This document shows, one piece after another, positions 7,041-13,727 of a DNA stretch of 14,151 nt. Every line of letters starts with the position of its first letter. Within the stretch, counting starts at the first letter, position 1. The DNA is taken from positions 1 through 14,151 of the forward strand of contig JAOPVN010000368.1 of the NCBI GenBank assembly GCA_025966175.1, written 5' to 3'. The translations under genes were made by a program, and so were the position numbers. Source of the DNA: Modestobacter sp. GTDB taxonomy: Bacteria; Actinomycetota; Actinomycetes; Mycobacteriales; Geodermatophilaceae. Below the pieces are notes generated by a model that was not told the DNA's origin, did not search any database, and saw nothing but the letters and a program-made list of their open reading frames with translations.

Positions 7041-7787
7041 ATGACCAGCACAGAGGGGTTCCGGTTCGACACCGACCCGCTGTCCGACCCGGTCCTCGCC
7101 CCCTCCGCCGAGGCTGCCCCGGCGGCCGTGTGCCGGGGCGTGGGCAAGACCTACCGGACGGCGACCGAGTCGGTCCCGGCGCTGGTCGACGTCACCCTGG
7201 CCATCCCCCGCGCGCAGGTCACCGTGGTCGTCGGCCCGTCCGGGGCCGGCAAGTCCTCGCTGCTGCGCCTGCTGGCCTGCATCGACTCCCCCGACACCGG
7301 GGAGGTCCTGCTGGCCGGCCAGCGGGTCGACCGGCTGCGCTCCCGGGCCCGTCGCCGGCTGCGTCAGCGGCAGGTCGCCTACTTGTTCCAGCGCCCCGGC
7401 GAGAACCTGCTCCCCTACCTGGACGCCGTCGCCCAGATCCGGCTGGCCGCCGCCCTGCGCGGCGCACCGGTCACCGACGCGGAGGCGCTGGCCCTGCTGG
7501 ACCGGCTCGGCCTGCGGGACCGCGCCGACCACCTCCCCGAGCAGCTGTCCGGCGGCGAACAGCAGCGGCTGGCGGTCGCCTGTGGCGTCGTCGGAGACCC
7601 GGCCCTCGTCGTCGCCGACGAGCCCACCGCCGAGCTGGACACCGCCGCGGCCGAGCGGGTGCTGGCCGCGATGGAGGACCTCGCCACGGCCGGCGTCGGG
7701 TTCGTCCTCTCCTCCCACGATCCCCGGGTCATGGCGATCGCCGACGGCTTCGTCCGACTGGACCACGGCCGGCTGGTCGAGGCATGA
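7041..7787 (+). CDS. ABC exporter ATP-binding protein, LolD/MacB type (first of two)
   Basis: A 248-residue ATPase starting at ATG 7041, 10 bp after the tetR stop and without a clear ribosome site. An unusual 30-residue acidic/Ala-rich leader precedes the ABC domain. Motifs are complete: Walker A GPSGAGKS (65-72), Q-loop Gln117 in YLFQRPGENLLP, signature LSGGEQQR (169-176), Walker B VVADEP (Glu194), D-loop ELD (198-200) and H-loop His226. The LFQ...NLLP segment and the overall fold resemble LolD/MacB/FtsE ATPases, which work with FtsX-type permeases by mechanotransmission rather than by moving substrate through the membrane. It should form a heterodimer with the next gene product on the 900-residue permease. 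Confidence 0.92.
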   Translation: MTSTEGFRFDTDPLSDPVLAPSAEAAPAAVCRGVGKTYRTATESVPALVDVTLAIPRAQVTVVVGPSGAGKSSLLRLLACIDSPDTGEVLLAGQRVDRLRSRARRRLRQRQVAYLFQRPGENLLPYLDAVAQIRLAAALRGAPVTDAEALALLDRLGLRDRADHLPEQLSGGEQQRLAVACGVVGDPALVVADEPTAELDTAAAERVLAAMEDLATAGVGFVLSSHDPRVMAIADGFVRLDHGRLVEA

Positions 7788-8470
7788 CGCAGCGGCGTCA
7801 ACCCACCGGTGGCCTCGAGGGCGTCGGCCTGGTCAAGCGGTTCCAGCGGGGGGCCGAGACGGTCACCGCGCTGGCCGGGGTGGACCTGCGGGTGGACGCC
7901 GGAGAGTTCGTCGCACTCGTCGGCCCGTCCGGCTCCGGCAAGAGCACGCTGCTGGCCCTGCTGTGCGGCTGGGAGGTGCCCGACGAGGGGCAGCTGTCCT
8001 ACCTGGGCCCGCTGGCCGACCGGCGGCCGGAGACCCTCGGCTGGCGCAACCTGGCCCTGGTCCCGCAGGCCCTCGGCCTGGTCGCCGACCTCGGCCTCGC
8101 CGACAACGTGCTGCTGCCCGCCCGGCTGCGCCGCACCGACGGCGCCGCGCAGTCGCGGGCCGACACCCTGCTGGCCGACTTCGGCCTCGCCCACCTGGCC
8201 GACCGCTACCCGCACCAGGCCTCGCTCGGCGAGCAGCAGCGGGCCGCCCTCGCCCGCGCGCTGTTGCTGCGCCCCGCGGTGCTGCTGGCCGACGAGCCGA
8301 CCGCGCACCAGGACCGCGGGCACGCCGACCGGATGCTCGACGCCGTCGTCGACGCCGCCCGCGAGGGCTCGGCGGTGCTGATCGCCACCCATGACGAACT
8401 CGCCTGGGCCCGCGCCGACCGGGTGCTGTCGATGCGCGACGGGCGGGTCACCGAGGGGGCCCCCGCATGA
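7784..8470 (+). CDS. ABC exporter ATP-binding protein, LolD/MacB type (second; altered signature motif)
   Basis: A 228-residue ATPase starting at ATG 7784, overlapping the previous stop by ATGA. Walker A GPSGSGKST (47-55), Q-loop Gln95, Walker B VLLADEP with Glu171 and H-loop His203 are present. Two motifs depart from consensus. The signature is ASLGEQQR (146-153) instead of LSGGEQQR, keeping the Ser and second Gly. The D-loop is HQD (175-177) instead of a Leu-containing ELD/ALD. In a heterodimer with the first ATPase this would make the two ATP sites unequal, one consensus and one altered, as known for some heterodimeric ABC exporters. Its stop overlaps the permease start by ATGA, so the stoichiometry is likely 1:1:1. 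Confidence 0.92.
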   Translation: MTQRRQPTGGLEGVGLVKRFQRGAETVTALAGVDLRVDAGEFVALVGPSGSGKSTLLALLCGWEVPDEGQLSYLGPLADRRPETLGWRNLALVPQALGLVADLGLADNVLLPARLRRTDGAAQSRADTLLADFGLAHLADRYPHQASLGEQQRAALARALLLRPAVLLADEPTAHQDRGHADRMLDAVVDAAREGSAVLIATHDELAWARADRVLSMRDGRVTEGAPA

Positions 8471-11169
8471 CCCGGCCCCCACTGTGGCGGCTGGCGCCCT
8501 GGACCCGGGCGCCGTTGCTGGGGCTGCGCCAGCCGGCGGCCGTCCTCGCCGTGCTGGTGACCTGCGCGATCCTGGCCTGCGCAGTCGCCTCCGCGCCGCT
8601 GTTCCTCTCCTCGGCCCGTTCGGCGGCCCTCCAGCAGCAGCTGTCCCAGCGCTGCGACGAGGTGGCGCGCCCCCAGACCGGCGTCAACGCCGCCCTCGTC
8701 GACCAGGCGGGCCGGCCCCTCTCCGCCGACCGCAGTGCCCGGCCGGACGTCGACGAGTCCTTCCTGCGGGGGTGGGCGGCAGCCGGGTACGACGCGGAGC
8801 CCGTACTCGCCACGGCCACGATCGGCGCGGCCGGCCCGGCCCCGTTCCCGGCGCTGGTGGGCCGCGCCGACGGGTCGTTCCTGTCCCAGCCGGTCACCCT
8901 GTTCCAGCGACCGGCCGCCCTGGACCACGTCCAGGTGGTCGCCCGGACCGACGGCGCGGGGGTCTGGGTGCCCGAGAGCGTCGCCGACATCGAGGGCCTG
9001 TCACCCGGGGACGTGCTGGCCTTCGGCGACCAGCAGGCACCGGTGGCCGGGGTGTACCGCGACCTCGCCGTGGCGAACGCCGACGACCCCTACTGGTGTG
9101 ACTACCGCCTGCTCTTCCTCAACGCGGCGTCCGCCAACACCCCTCCCCCGCCCATGCTGCTGACCAGTGACGAGGCCACCTTCTACCGGCTGGCCACCGC
9201 TGCCTTCGGGGCCGCGGTGCGGCTGCAGCAGGTGCGGGTCGACGCCTCGTCCCTGTCGGTCACCGACGCGCGCCGGCTGCTCCAGGTCCAGCAGCGGCTC
9301 ATCACGGCGTCCGGGGTCCCGGTGGCGTGGGGCCCGAACGACTCGGCGATCGCCGTGCCCAACGACCGGCTGGCCGACGTCATCGACCGGGCGACGCTGA
9401 TCGAGTCCGGCCTGCGCGGACCGGTCGTCCCGGTGGCCGTGGCCGGCGCTCTGCTCGCGCTCGTGCTGGTCGCGTCGGCCGGGAGCTTCTGGGCCGACCG
9501 GCGGGCCACCGAGGTGCGACTGCTGGCCGCCCGGGGCGTCGGACCGGTGCCGCTGGCCGGCAAGGCGGCCCTGGAGCTGGGCCTGCCCGCACTGGCCGGT
9601 GTCGCGCTCGGCTGGGCCGCCGCCCGGCTGCTCACCGCCACACTCGGCCCGTCCGACGACCTCGACCCCTCCGCCACGACGGCGGCCGTCTGGACCGCGG
9701 CAGCCGCTTTCGTCGTGGGACTCGGGGCATCCGCCGTGGTCGCCGGACTGCGGGCCCGCAGCACTGCCGAGCGCCCCCTCGGGGCTGCGCCGCGCTGGCC
9801 GTCCCGGGTGCCGTGGGAGCTGCTCCTGCTGCTCGGCGCCGGGTGGTGCTGGCTGCTGCTGCGGAGCCGGGACGCGGTGGTCAGCGTCGGCTACGTGGCG
9901 CAGGTGAACGGACTGCTGGTCGCGTTCCCGCTGCTGGCGATCGCCGGGAGCGCCGTCCTGCTGGGCCGCCTGGTCACCGCGCTGCTGCCGCGGCTGCGCC
10001 GGTGGGCCGGCCGCCGCTCCCCCGCCGTCTTCCTCGCGGTCAACCGGCTCACCGCGGCCCGGCTGGCGACCGCCACCCTGCTGGTCGCGGTCACCCTGCC
10101 CGTCGCCGTCCTGGGGTACACCGCGACGCTCACGGCCAGCTCGCAGGCCACCCTGGACGCCAAGGTCGGCGTGCAGATCGGCGCGACCGCGGCGGCCACC
10201 ACGGTCACACGCCTCGAGGTCACGCCTGCCATCGAGGCCGCCGGCACCTACGTCGTCCGCTACGCCGGCAGCGTCGCCGCGGCCGCCGGCGGGCAGGGCG
10301 ACAGCTCCGGCCGCGCGAACGTGCAGGTGCTGGCCGTCGACCCCGCCGACTTCGCCCGCACGGCCTTCTGGGACGACTCCTTCGCCGACGACTCGCTGGC
10401 CGGGCTGATGAGCGCGCTCACCGGGCCCGAGGTCGCCGGGCGGCTGCCGGTGGTCGCCGCCGGGGTGCCGACCGGGGACCCCGGCCTCCGGCTGGGCGCT
10501 GCGGACGTGCCCGCGGAGGTGGTGGCCACGGCGCGGCTGCTGCCGGGCCGGCGCAGCGACGAGCCGGTCGTGCTGGTCGCCGCCGACCGGCTGCCGGAGA
10601 TCACCCGGAATGCCGGCGCGGCACCCACCGCGGAGCTCTGGACGAACGGTGACCCCGGAACCGCGATCGACGCGCTGACCGACGCCGGTGCCAGGAACAT
10701 CCGGACGCTGACCCCCAGCGGGGTCCAGGAGAGCGCGAACTTCCTCGGCATCACCTGGACCTTCGGCTACCTCTCGGCGCTGGCGGTCTTCGTCGGTGTG
10801 ATCGCCGTCGGCGGGCTGCTGCTGTACCTGGAGGCCCGGTCCCGCAGCCGGGTGTCGGGCTACGTCATGGCCCGCCGCCTCGGGCTGACCCGCGGGGCGC
10901 ACCTGCGCTCGCTGGTGGTCGAACTGGCCGGGGTGGCGGTCGCCGGCCTGATGCTGGGCGGCGCGCTGGCTGCCGGGGCGGTCGCCGTCGTCTACCGACG
11001 GCTGGACGTCGACCGGGTCCGGCCACCGACCCCGCTGCTGGACGTGCCGTGGTCGGCGCTGGCCGCCAGCGCCGTCGTGGTGATCGGAGTGGCCGGGCTG
11101 GCCGCGCTCTACGCCCAGCGGGGCGCCGACCGGGCCGACCCGGCGACCGTGCTCCGACAGGACGCCTGA
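8467..11169 (+). CDS. Double-FtsX ABC transporter permease (900 residues)
   Basis: Starts at ATG 8467 (ATGA overlap, GAGGGGG upstream). About ten membrane segments can be placed: 25-45; a first FtsX block at about 319-340, 368-390 and 405-427; 451-468; 481-505; 535-556; and a second FtsX block at about 764-785, 817-842 and 862-882. Two large extracytoplasmic domains lie at about 46-318 and 557-755. The C-terminus ends DPATVLRQDA, like the usual DP..VLR of FtsX/MacB permeases. Each half resembles one permease subunit, so the gene is a fused dimer matching the two separate ATPases. The only cysteines in the first outer domain, Cys63 and Cys211 (PYWCDY), may form a disulphide. The likely role is export or extraction of a hydrophobic compound, peptide or lipoprotein; the substrate is unknown. 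Confidence 0.92.
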   Translation: MTRPPLWRLAPWTRAPLLGLRQPAAVLAVLVTCAILACAVASAPLFLSSARSAALQQQLSQRCDEVARPQTGVNAALVDQAGRPLSADRSARPDVDESFLRGWAAAGYDAEPVLATATIGAAGPAPFPALVGRADGSFLSQPVTLFQRPAALDHVQVVARTDGAGVWVPESVADIEGLSPGDVLAFGDQQAPVAGVYRDLAVANADDPYWCDYRLLFLNAASANTPPPPMLLTSDEATFYRLATAAFGAAVRLQQVRVDASSLSVTDARRLLQVQQRLITASGVPVAWGPNDSAIAVPNDRLADVIDRATLIESGLRGPVVPVAVAGALLALVLVASAGSFWADRRATEVRLLAARGVGPVPLAGKAALELGLPALAGVALGWAAARLLTATLGPSDDLDPSATTAAVWTAAAAFVVGLGASAVVAGLRARSTAERPLGAAPRWPSRVPWELLLLLGAGWCWLLLRSRDAVVSVGYVAQVNGLLVAFPLLAIAGSAVLLGRLVTALLPRLRRWAGRRSPAVFLAVNRLTAARLATATLLVAVTLPVAVLGYTATLTASSQATLDAKVGVQIGATAAATTVTRLEVTPAIEAAGTYVVRYAGSVAAAAGGQGDSSGRANVQVLAVDPADFARTAFWDDSFADDSLAGLMSALTGPEVAGRLPVVAAGVPTGDPGLRLGAADVPAEVVATARLLPGRRSDEPVVLVAADRLPEITRNAGAAPTAELWTNGDPGTAIDALTDAGARNIRTLTPSGVQESANFLGITWTFGYLSALAVFVGVIAVGGLLLYLEARSRSRVSGYVMARRLGLTRGAHLRSLVVELAGVAVAGLMLGGALAAGAVAVVYRRLDVDRVRPPTPLLDVPWSALAASAVVVIGVAGLAALYAQRGADRADPATVLRQDA

Positions 11170-11184
11170 GCAGACACTGGACGG

Positions 11185-11829
11185 GTGGTGCCGTTCACCG
11201 ATCGGACCGATGCCGGGCGCCGACTCGTCGAGCCCGTGCGCGCAGTGCTGCCCGCCGGGCGGCCGGTCACCGTGGTCGGCCTGCCCCGGGGCGGCGTCGT
11301 CGTCGGCGCGGCGCTGGTCGAGGGCCTGCGCGCGGCAGGCTGGGCGGCCCGGCTGGACCTCGTTGCCGTGGCCAAGGTGCTGGCGCCCGAGCATCCGGAG
11401 CTCGCGCTGGGCGCGGTCACCGAGCGGGCGACGGTCCGCAGCCAGGCAGCCGGGCGGCTCACCGGGGTGGACGCCGAACGCTTCGCCGAGCTGGTCGCGG
11501 CCGCCCGGCGCCGGCTCGCCGACCGCGCCGCCACCCTGCCCGCGCCGACCAGGTCGGCGGAGGCCGCCACACTGCTGGTCGACGACGGGCTGGCCACCGG
11601 ATCGACCGCCGAGGCAGCGATCGCCGAGCTGCGCGCCACCGGATCGCCGTGGGTCGGGCTGGCCGTGCCGGTCGCCGACGCGACGGCCTGGCAGCGGGTG
11701 CAAGGTCAGGTGGACGCCGCCGTGACCCTGGTGGAGCGGTTCCCGATGCACGCCGTGAGCGTCGACTACCGGGACTTCACCCAGCTGGCCGACGACGTCG
11801 TGCGCGCCGCCCTGGAGCGGTACGGCTGA
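11185..11829 (+). CDS. Phosphoribosyltransferase-family protein (COG1926-like)
   Basis: A 214-residue protein starting at tandem GTG codons (11185 and 11188), 15 bp after the permease stop, with GGACGG as a weak ribosome site. It opens with FTDRTDAGRRLVEPV and has a VVGLPRGGVVVGAALVE segment (about 30-46) and a VAKVLAPEHPELALGAV segment, both typical of the COG1926 group of predicted phosphoribosyltransferases. The PRPP-binding loop is LLVDDGLATGST (130-141), with the two acidic residues and the ATGST turn intact. The family binds phosphoribosyl pyrophosphate; the acceptor base is unknown, and many COG1926 proteins have no proven reaction. Its position at the end of the array without its own promoter suggests co-transcription, but no functional link to export is evident. 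Confidence 0.88.
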   Translation: MVPFTDRTDAGRRLVEPVRAVLPAGRPVTVVGLPRGGVVVGAALVEGLRAAGWAARLDLVAVAKVLAPEHPELALGAVTERATVRSQAAGRLTGVDAERFAELVAAARRRLADRAATLPAPTRSAEAATLLVDDGLATGSTAEAAIAELRATGSPWVGLAVPVADATAWQRVQGQVDAAVTLVERFPMHAVSVDYRDFTQLADDVVRAALERYG

Positions 11830-11834
11830 GTCAG
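11826..11834. other. CTGAGTCAG palindrome joining two convergent stop codons
   Basis: The plus-strand TGA (11827-11829) and the minus-strand TGA (complement of 11831-11833) are separated by one base and form a perfect 9-base palindrome. There is no room for a conventional terminator hairpin between these genes. Confidence 0.6.
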
Positions 11835-12661
11835 GCGCGAGGGGAGCGGGCGAGCTGGCGGCTCTGTGCGACCAGCCGGCCGGTGGAGTCCCAGATCCGG
11901 TAGTCCTCGTCGACCCAGCCACCCGCGATCTCGCTGGACCGCGCCTCGACCAGGCACCAGCCCGGGGCGGGCAGCGCCCGGACGAGCACCTGGAGCTGCA
12001 CCGTCGGCGCCCAGCCGAGGTTGCCCATCGCGAAGCTGGTCGGGGGCAGTGCGTCGGCGAAGGTGAGCAGCGCCAGCGGATCGGGCTCGCGACCGTCGGC
12101 GAAGCGCATCCAGGCCCGCAGGTGCGGCTCCCCCGACGGCTGACCGAACGCCCACCCGGCCGTGGCGATGTCCAGCCGGGTGTCCACCCGCAGCGACAGC
12201 CCCGGCACCTGGACGCCGGGCGGAGCGAGGTCCCGGTGCTCGGCGACGGAGAAGCACTCCTCGACCGGCGGGGCGTCGGGCATCGGCTGCGCGTACTCCG
12301 GGTCGTCGGTGCCGAGCGTCGCCGTCGTCACGTTGACGGTGAGCGCCGGGCCGCCGGCGTCGGAGAGGGTGACCAGCGAGTGGGCCAGCGTGCGGCCCGC
12401 CGGCCCGGGGACGACGGTGAGCACGGCCGGCCCGGCAGCCGGGGCACGCAGGTAGCTGGCCGACAACGCCACCGGGTGCGGGTGCGGGCTCTCCAGCAGC
12501 GCGGCCCGGGCGACCACCGACAGCAGGTAGCCGCCGTTCAGGATGCCGCCGCCGACGTCCCACCCCGGGTCGAGGTCGGCGAGCAGCCCCCCACCCTCGG
12601 CGCGGGTGACGGCGGTGGCGGTGTCGAAGGCGGAGGTCGGCGTCGGATCGTTCTGCGGCAC
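11831..12661 (-). CDS. Acyl-CoA thioesterase-family protein (double hotdog)
   Basis: A 276-residue protein read from GTG 12661 (start MPQNDPTPTSAFD). In-frame GTG 12703 is an alternative, but it would overlap the divergent reductase gene. Neither has a good Shine-Dalgarno. The first hotdog domain contains W-DVGGGILNGGYLLSVVARAAL (from residue 34), where NGGYL is the family hallmark. The second half includes RAWMRFADGREPDPLALLTFADALPPTSF, NLGWAPTVQLQVLVRA, then EARSSEIAGGWVDEDYRIWDSTGRLVAQSRQ, a typical end of TesB-like/4HBT_3 proteins. Such proteins hydrolyse acyl-CoA thioesters or resemble enzymes that do; chain length cannot be judged. The frame stays open far upstream across the reductase gene, but that extension is antisense and not coding. 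Confidence 0.9.
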   Translation of the reverse strand: MPQNDPTPTSAFDTATAVTRAEGGGLLADLDPGWDVGGGILNGGYLLSVVARAALLESPHPHPVALSASYLRAPAAGPAVLTVVPGPAGRTLAHSLVTLSDAGGPALTVNVTTATLGTDDPEYAQPMPDAPPVEECFSVAEHRDLAPPGVQVPGLSLRVDTRLDIATAGWAFGQPSGEPHLRAWMRFADGREPDPLALLTFADALPPTSFAMGNLGWAPTVQLQVLVRALPAPGWCLVEARSSEIAGGWVDEDYRIWDSTGRLVAQSRQLARSPRA

Positions 12662-12675
12662 GTCGGCCAGGGTGC

Positions 12676-12681
12676 CAGGCT
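12676..12681 (+). promoter_or_regulatory. Possible -10 box giving a leaderless aldo/keto reductase mRNA
   Basis: CAGGCT ends 7 bases before the ATG at 12689, the same spacing as TAGGCT before the ATG at 7041. The reductase has no convincing Shine-Dalgarno. The -35 region would have to lie inside the 5' end of the divergent thioesterase gene. Confidence 0.3.
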
Positions 12682-12688
12682 CGGGTGC

Positions 12689-13657
12689 ATGGACCAGACC
12701 CACCTCGGCCGCAGCGGGCTCTCCGTCTCCCGGCTGTGCCTCGGCACGATGAACTTCGGCCCGGAGACCTCCGAGGAGGACTCCCACGAGATCATGGACC
12801 GCGCCCACACCGAGGGCGTGAACTTCTTCGACACCGCCAACGTCTACGGGGCCGCCGCCGGCAAGGGCCGCACCGAGGAGATCGTCGGCAGCTGGTTCGC
12901 CCAGGGCGGCGGACGCCGGGAACGCACCGTGCTCGCGACGAAGGTGTACGGGGCGACGTCGGACTGGCCGAACGACACCTTCCTGTCCGCCCGCAACCTG
13001 GTCCGCTCGGCCGACGCGTCGCTGCGCCGGCTGCAGACCGACTGGATCGACCTCTACCAGTTCCACCACGTCGACCTGGCCACGCCGTGGGATGAGATCT
13101 GGCAGGCCTGCGAGACGCTGGTCGCGCAGGGCAAGGTGCTCTACGTGGGCTCCTCCAACCACGCCGGTTGGCAGCTGGCCGCCGGCAGCGAGGCCGCCCG
13201 GGACCGGCACTTCACCGGCCTGGTCAGCGAGCAGTCGATCTACAACCTGCTGGTGCGCGACATCGAGCTGGAGGTCATCCCGGCGGCCGAGCACTACGGC
13301 ATCGGGATCATTCCCTGGAGCCCGCTCCAGGGCGGCCTGCTGGCCGGGGTGCTGGCCGAGCAGGAGGGCAGCCGGCGGCACAACGAGCGGGCACAGGCCC
13401 GGATCGAGGAGGTGCGGCCGCAGCTGCAGCGCTACGAGGAACTCTGTGCGGAGTGGGGTCTGGCCCCCGCGGACGTCGGGCTGGCGTGGCTGCTCGCCCA
13501 GCCGGCGGTGACCGCGCCGATCATCGGCCCGCGGACCATGGAGCAGTTCGAGGGGTCGCTGAAGGCCGTCGACGTGACGCTGACGAGCGAGCAGCTGGCC
13601 GCGCTGGACGAGATCTTCCCGGGCAAGCAGCCGGCGCCGATGCAGTACGCCTGGTAA
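12689..13657 (+). CDS. Aldo/keto reductase
   Basis: A 322-residue TIM-barrel oxidoreductase of usual family length. The start is ATG 12689 (MDQTHLGRSGLSVSRLCLGTMNFG), the normal N-terminus for this family; the open frame upstream to 12122 is antisense to the thioesterase. The catalytic tetrad is visible: Asp48 and Tyr53 in FFDTANVYG, Lys85 in LATKVYG and His126 in DLYQFHHVD. Cofactor-binding segments include GKVLYVGSSNHAGWQL, SEQSIYNLL and IIPWSPLQGGLLAG, plus a C-terminal PAVTAPIIGPRTMEQ phosphate-binding loop. It should use NADPH to reduce carbonyl compounds in the cytoplasm; the physiological substrate is unknown. It is divergent from the thioesterase with 27 bp between starts. Confidence 0.94.
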   Translation: MDQTHLGRSGLSVSRLCLGTMNFGPETSEEDSHEIMDRAHTEGVNFFDTANVYGAAAGKGRTEEIVGSWFAQGGGRRERTVLATKVYGATSDWPNDTFLSARNLVRSADASLRRLQTDWIDLYQFHHVDLATPWDEIWQACETLVAQGKVLYVGSSNHAGWQLAAGSEAARDRHFTGLVSEQSIYNLLVRDIELEVIPAAEHYGIGIIPWSPLQGGLLAGVLAEQEGSRRHNERAQARIEEVRPQLQRYEELCAEWGLAPADVGLAWLLAQPAVTAPIIGPRTMEQFEGSLKAVDVTLTSEQLAALDEIFPGKQPAPMQYAW

Positions 13658-13692
13658 AGGACCCCCTACCCCCCAGCCCTCGCGAGCTCGGG

Positions 13693-13714
13693 CCGGGCCC
13701 CTGCAGGGGGCCGG
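13693..13714. terminator. GC-rich hairpin between convergent genes, probable bidirectional terminator
   Basis: The arms CCGGGCCCC and GGGGGCCGG around a TGCA loop pair almost perfectly; one G opposite G can be a mismatch or a one-base bulge. It lies between the reductase stop (13657) and the stop of the minus-strand gene (13728). No T-run follows on either side, which is common for actinobacterial terminators. Confidence 0.5.
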
Positions 13715-13727
13715 ACGAGCACTGTGG

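Noticed and set aside
9001..11922. A 973-codon open frame on the minus strand opposite the FtsX permease
   Set aside because: Its translation is rich in Gly, Arg, Gln, His and Pro with no domain motifs or membrane segments. The plus-strand frame has a clear FtsX architecture. Long antisense frames are expected at this GC content.
12122..12688. Upstream extension of the aldo/keto reductase frame
   Set aside because: It lies antisense to the thioesterase. The family N-terminus MDQTHLGRSGLSVSRL starts exactly at ATG 12689.
12662..13381. N-terminal extension of the thioesterase frame across the reductase gene
   Set aside because: The extension is antisense to conserved reductase motifs and shows no domain. 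The thioesterase fold begins just after GTG 12661.
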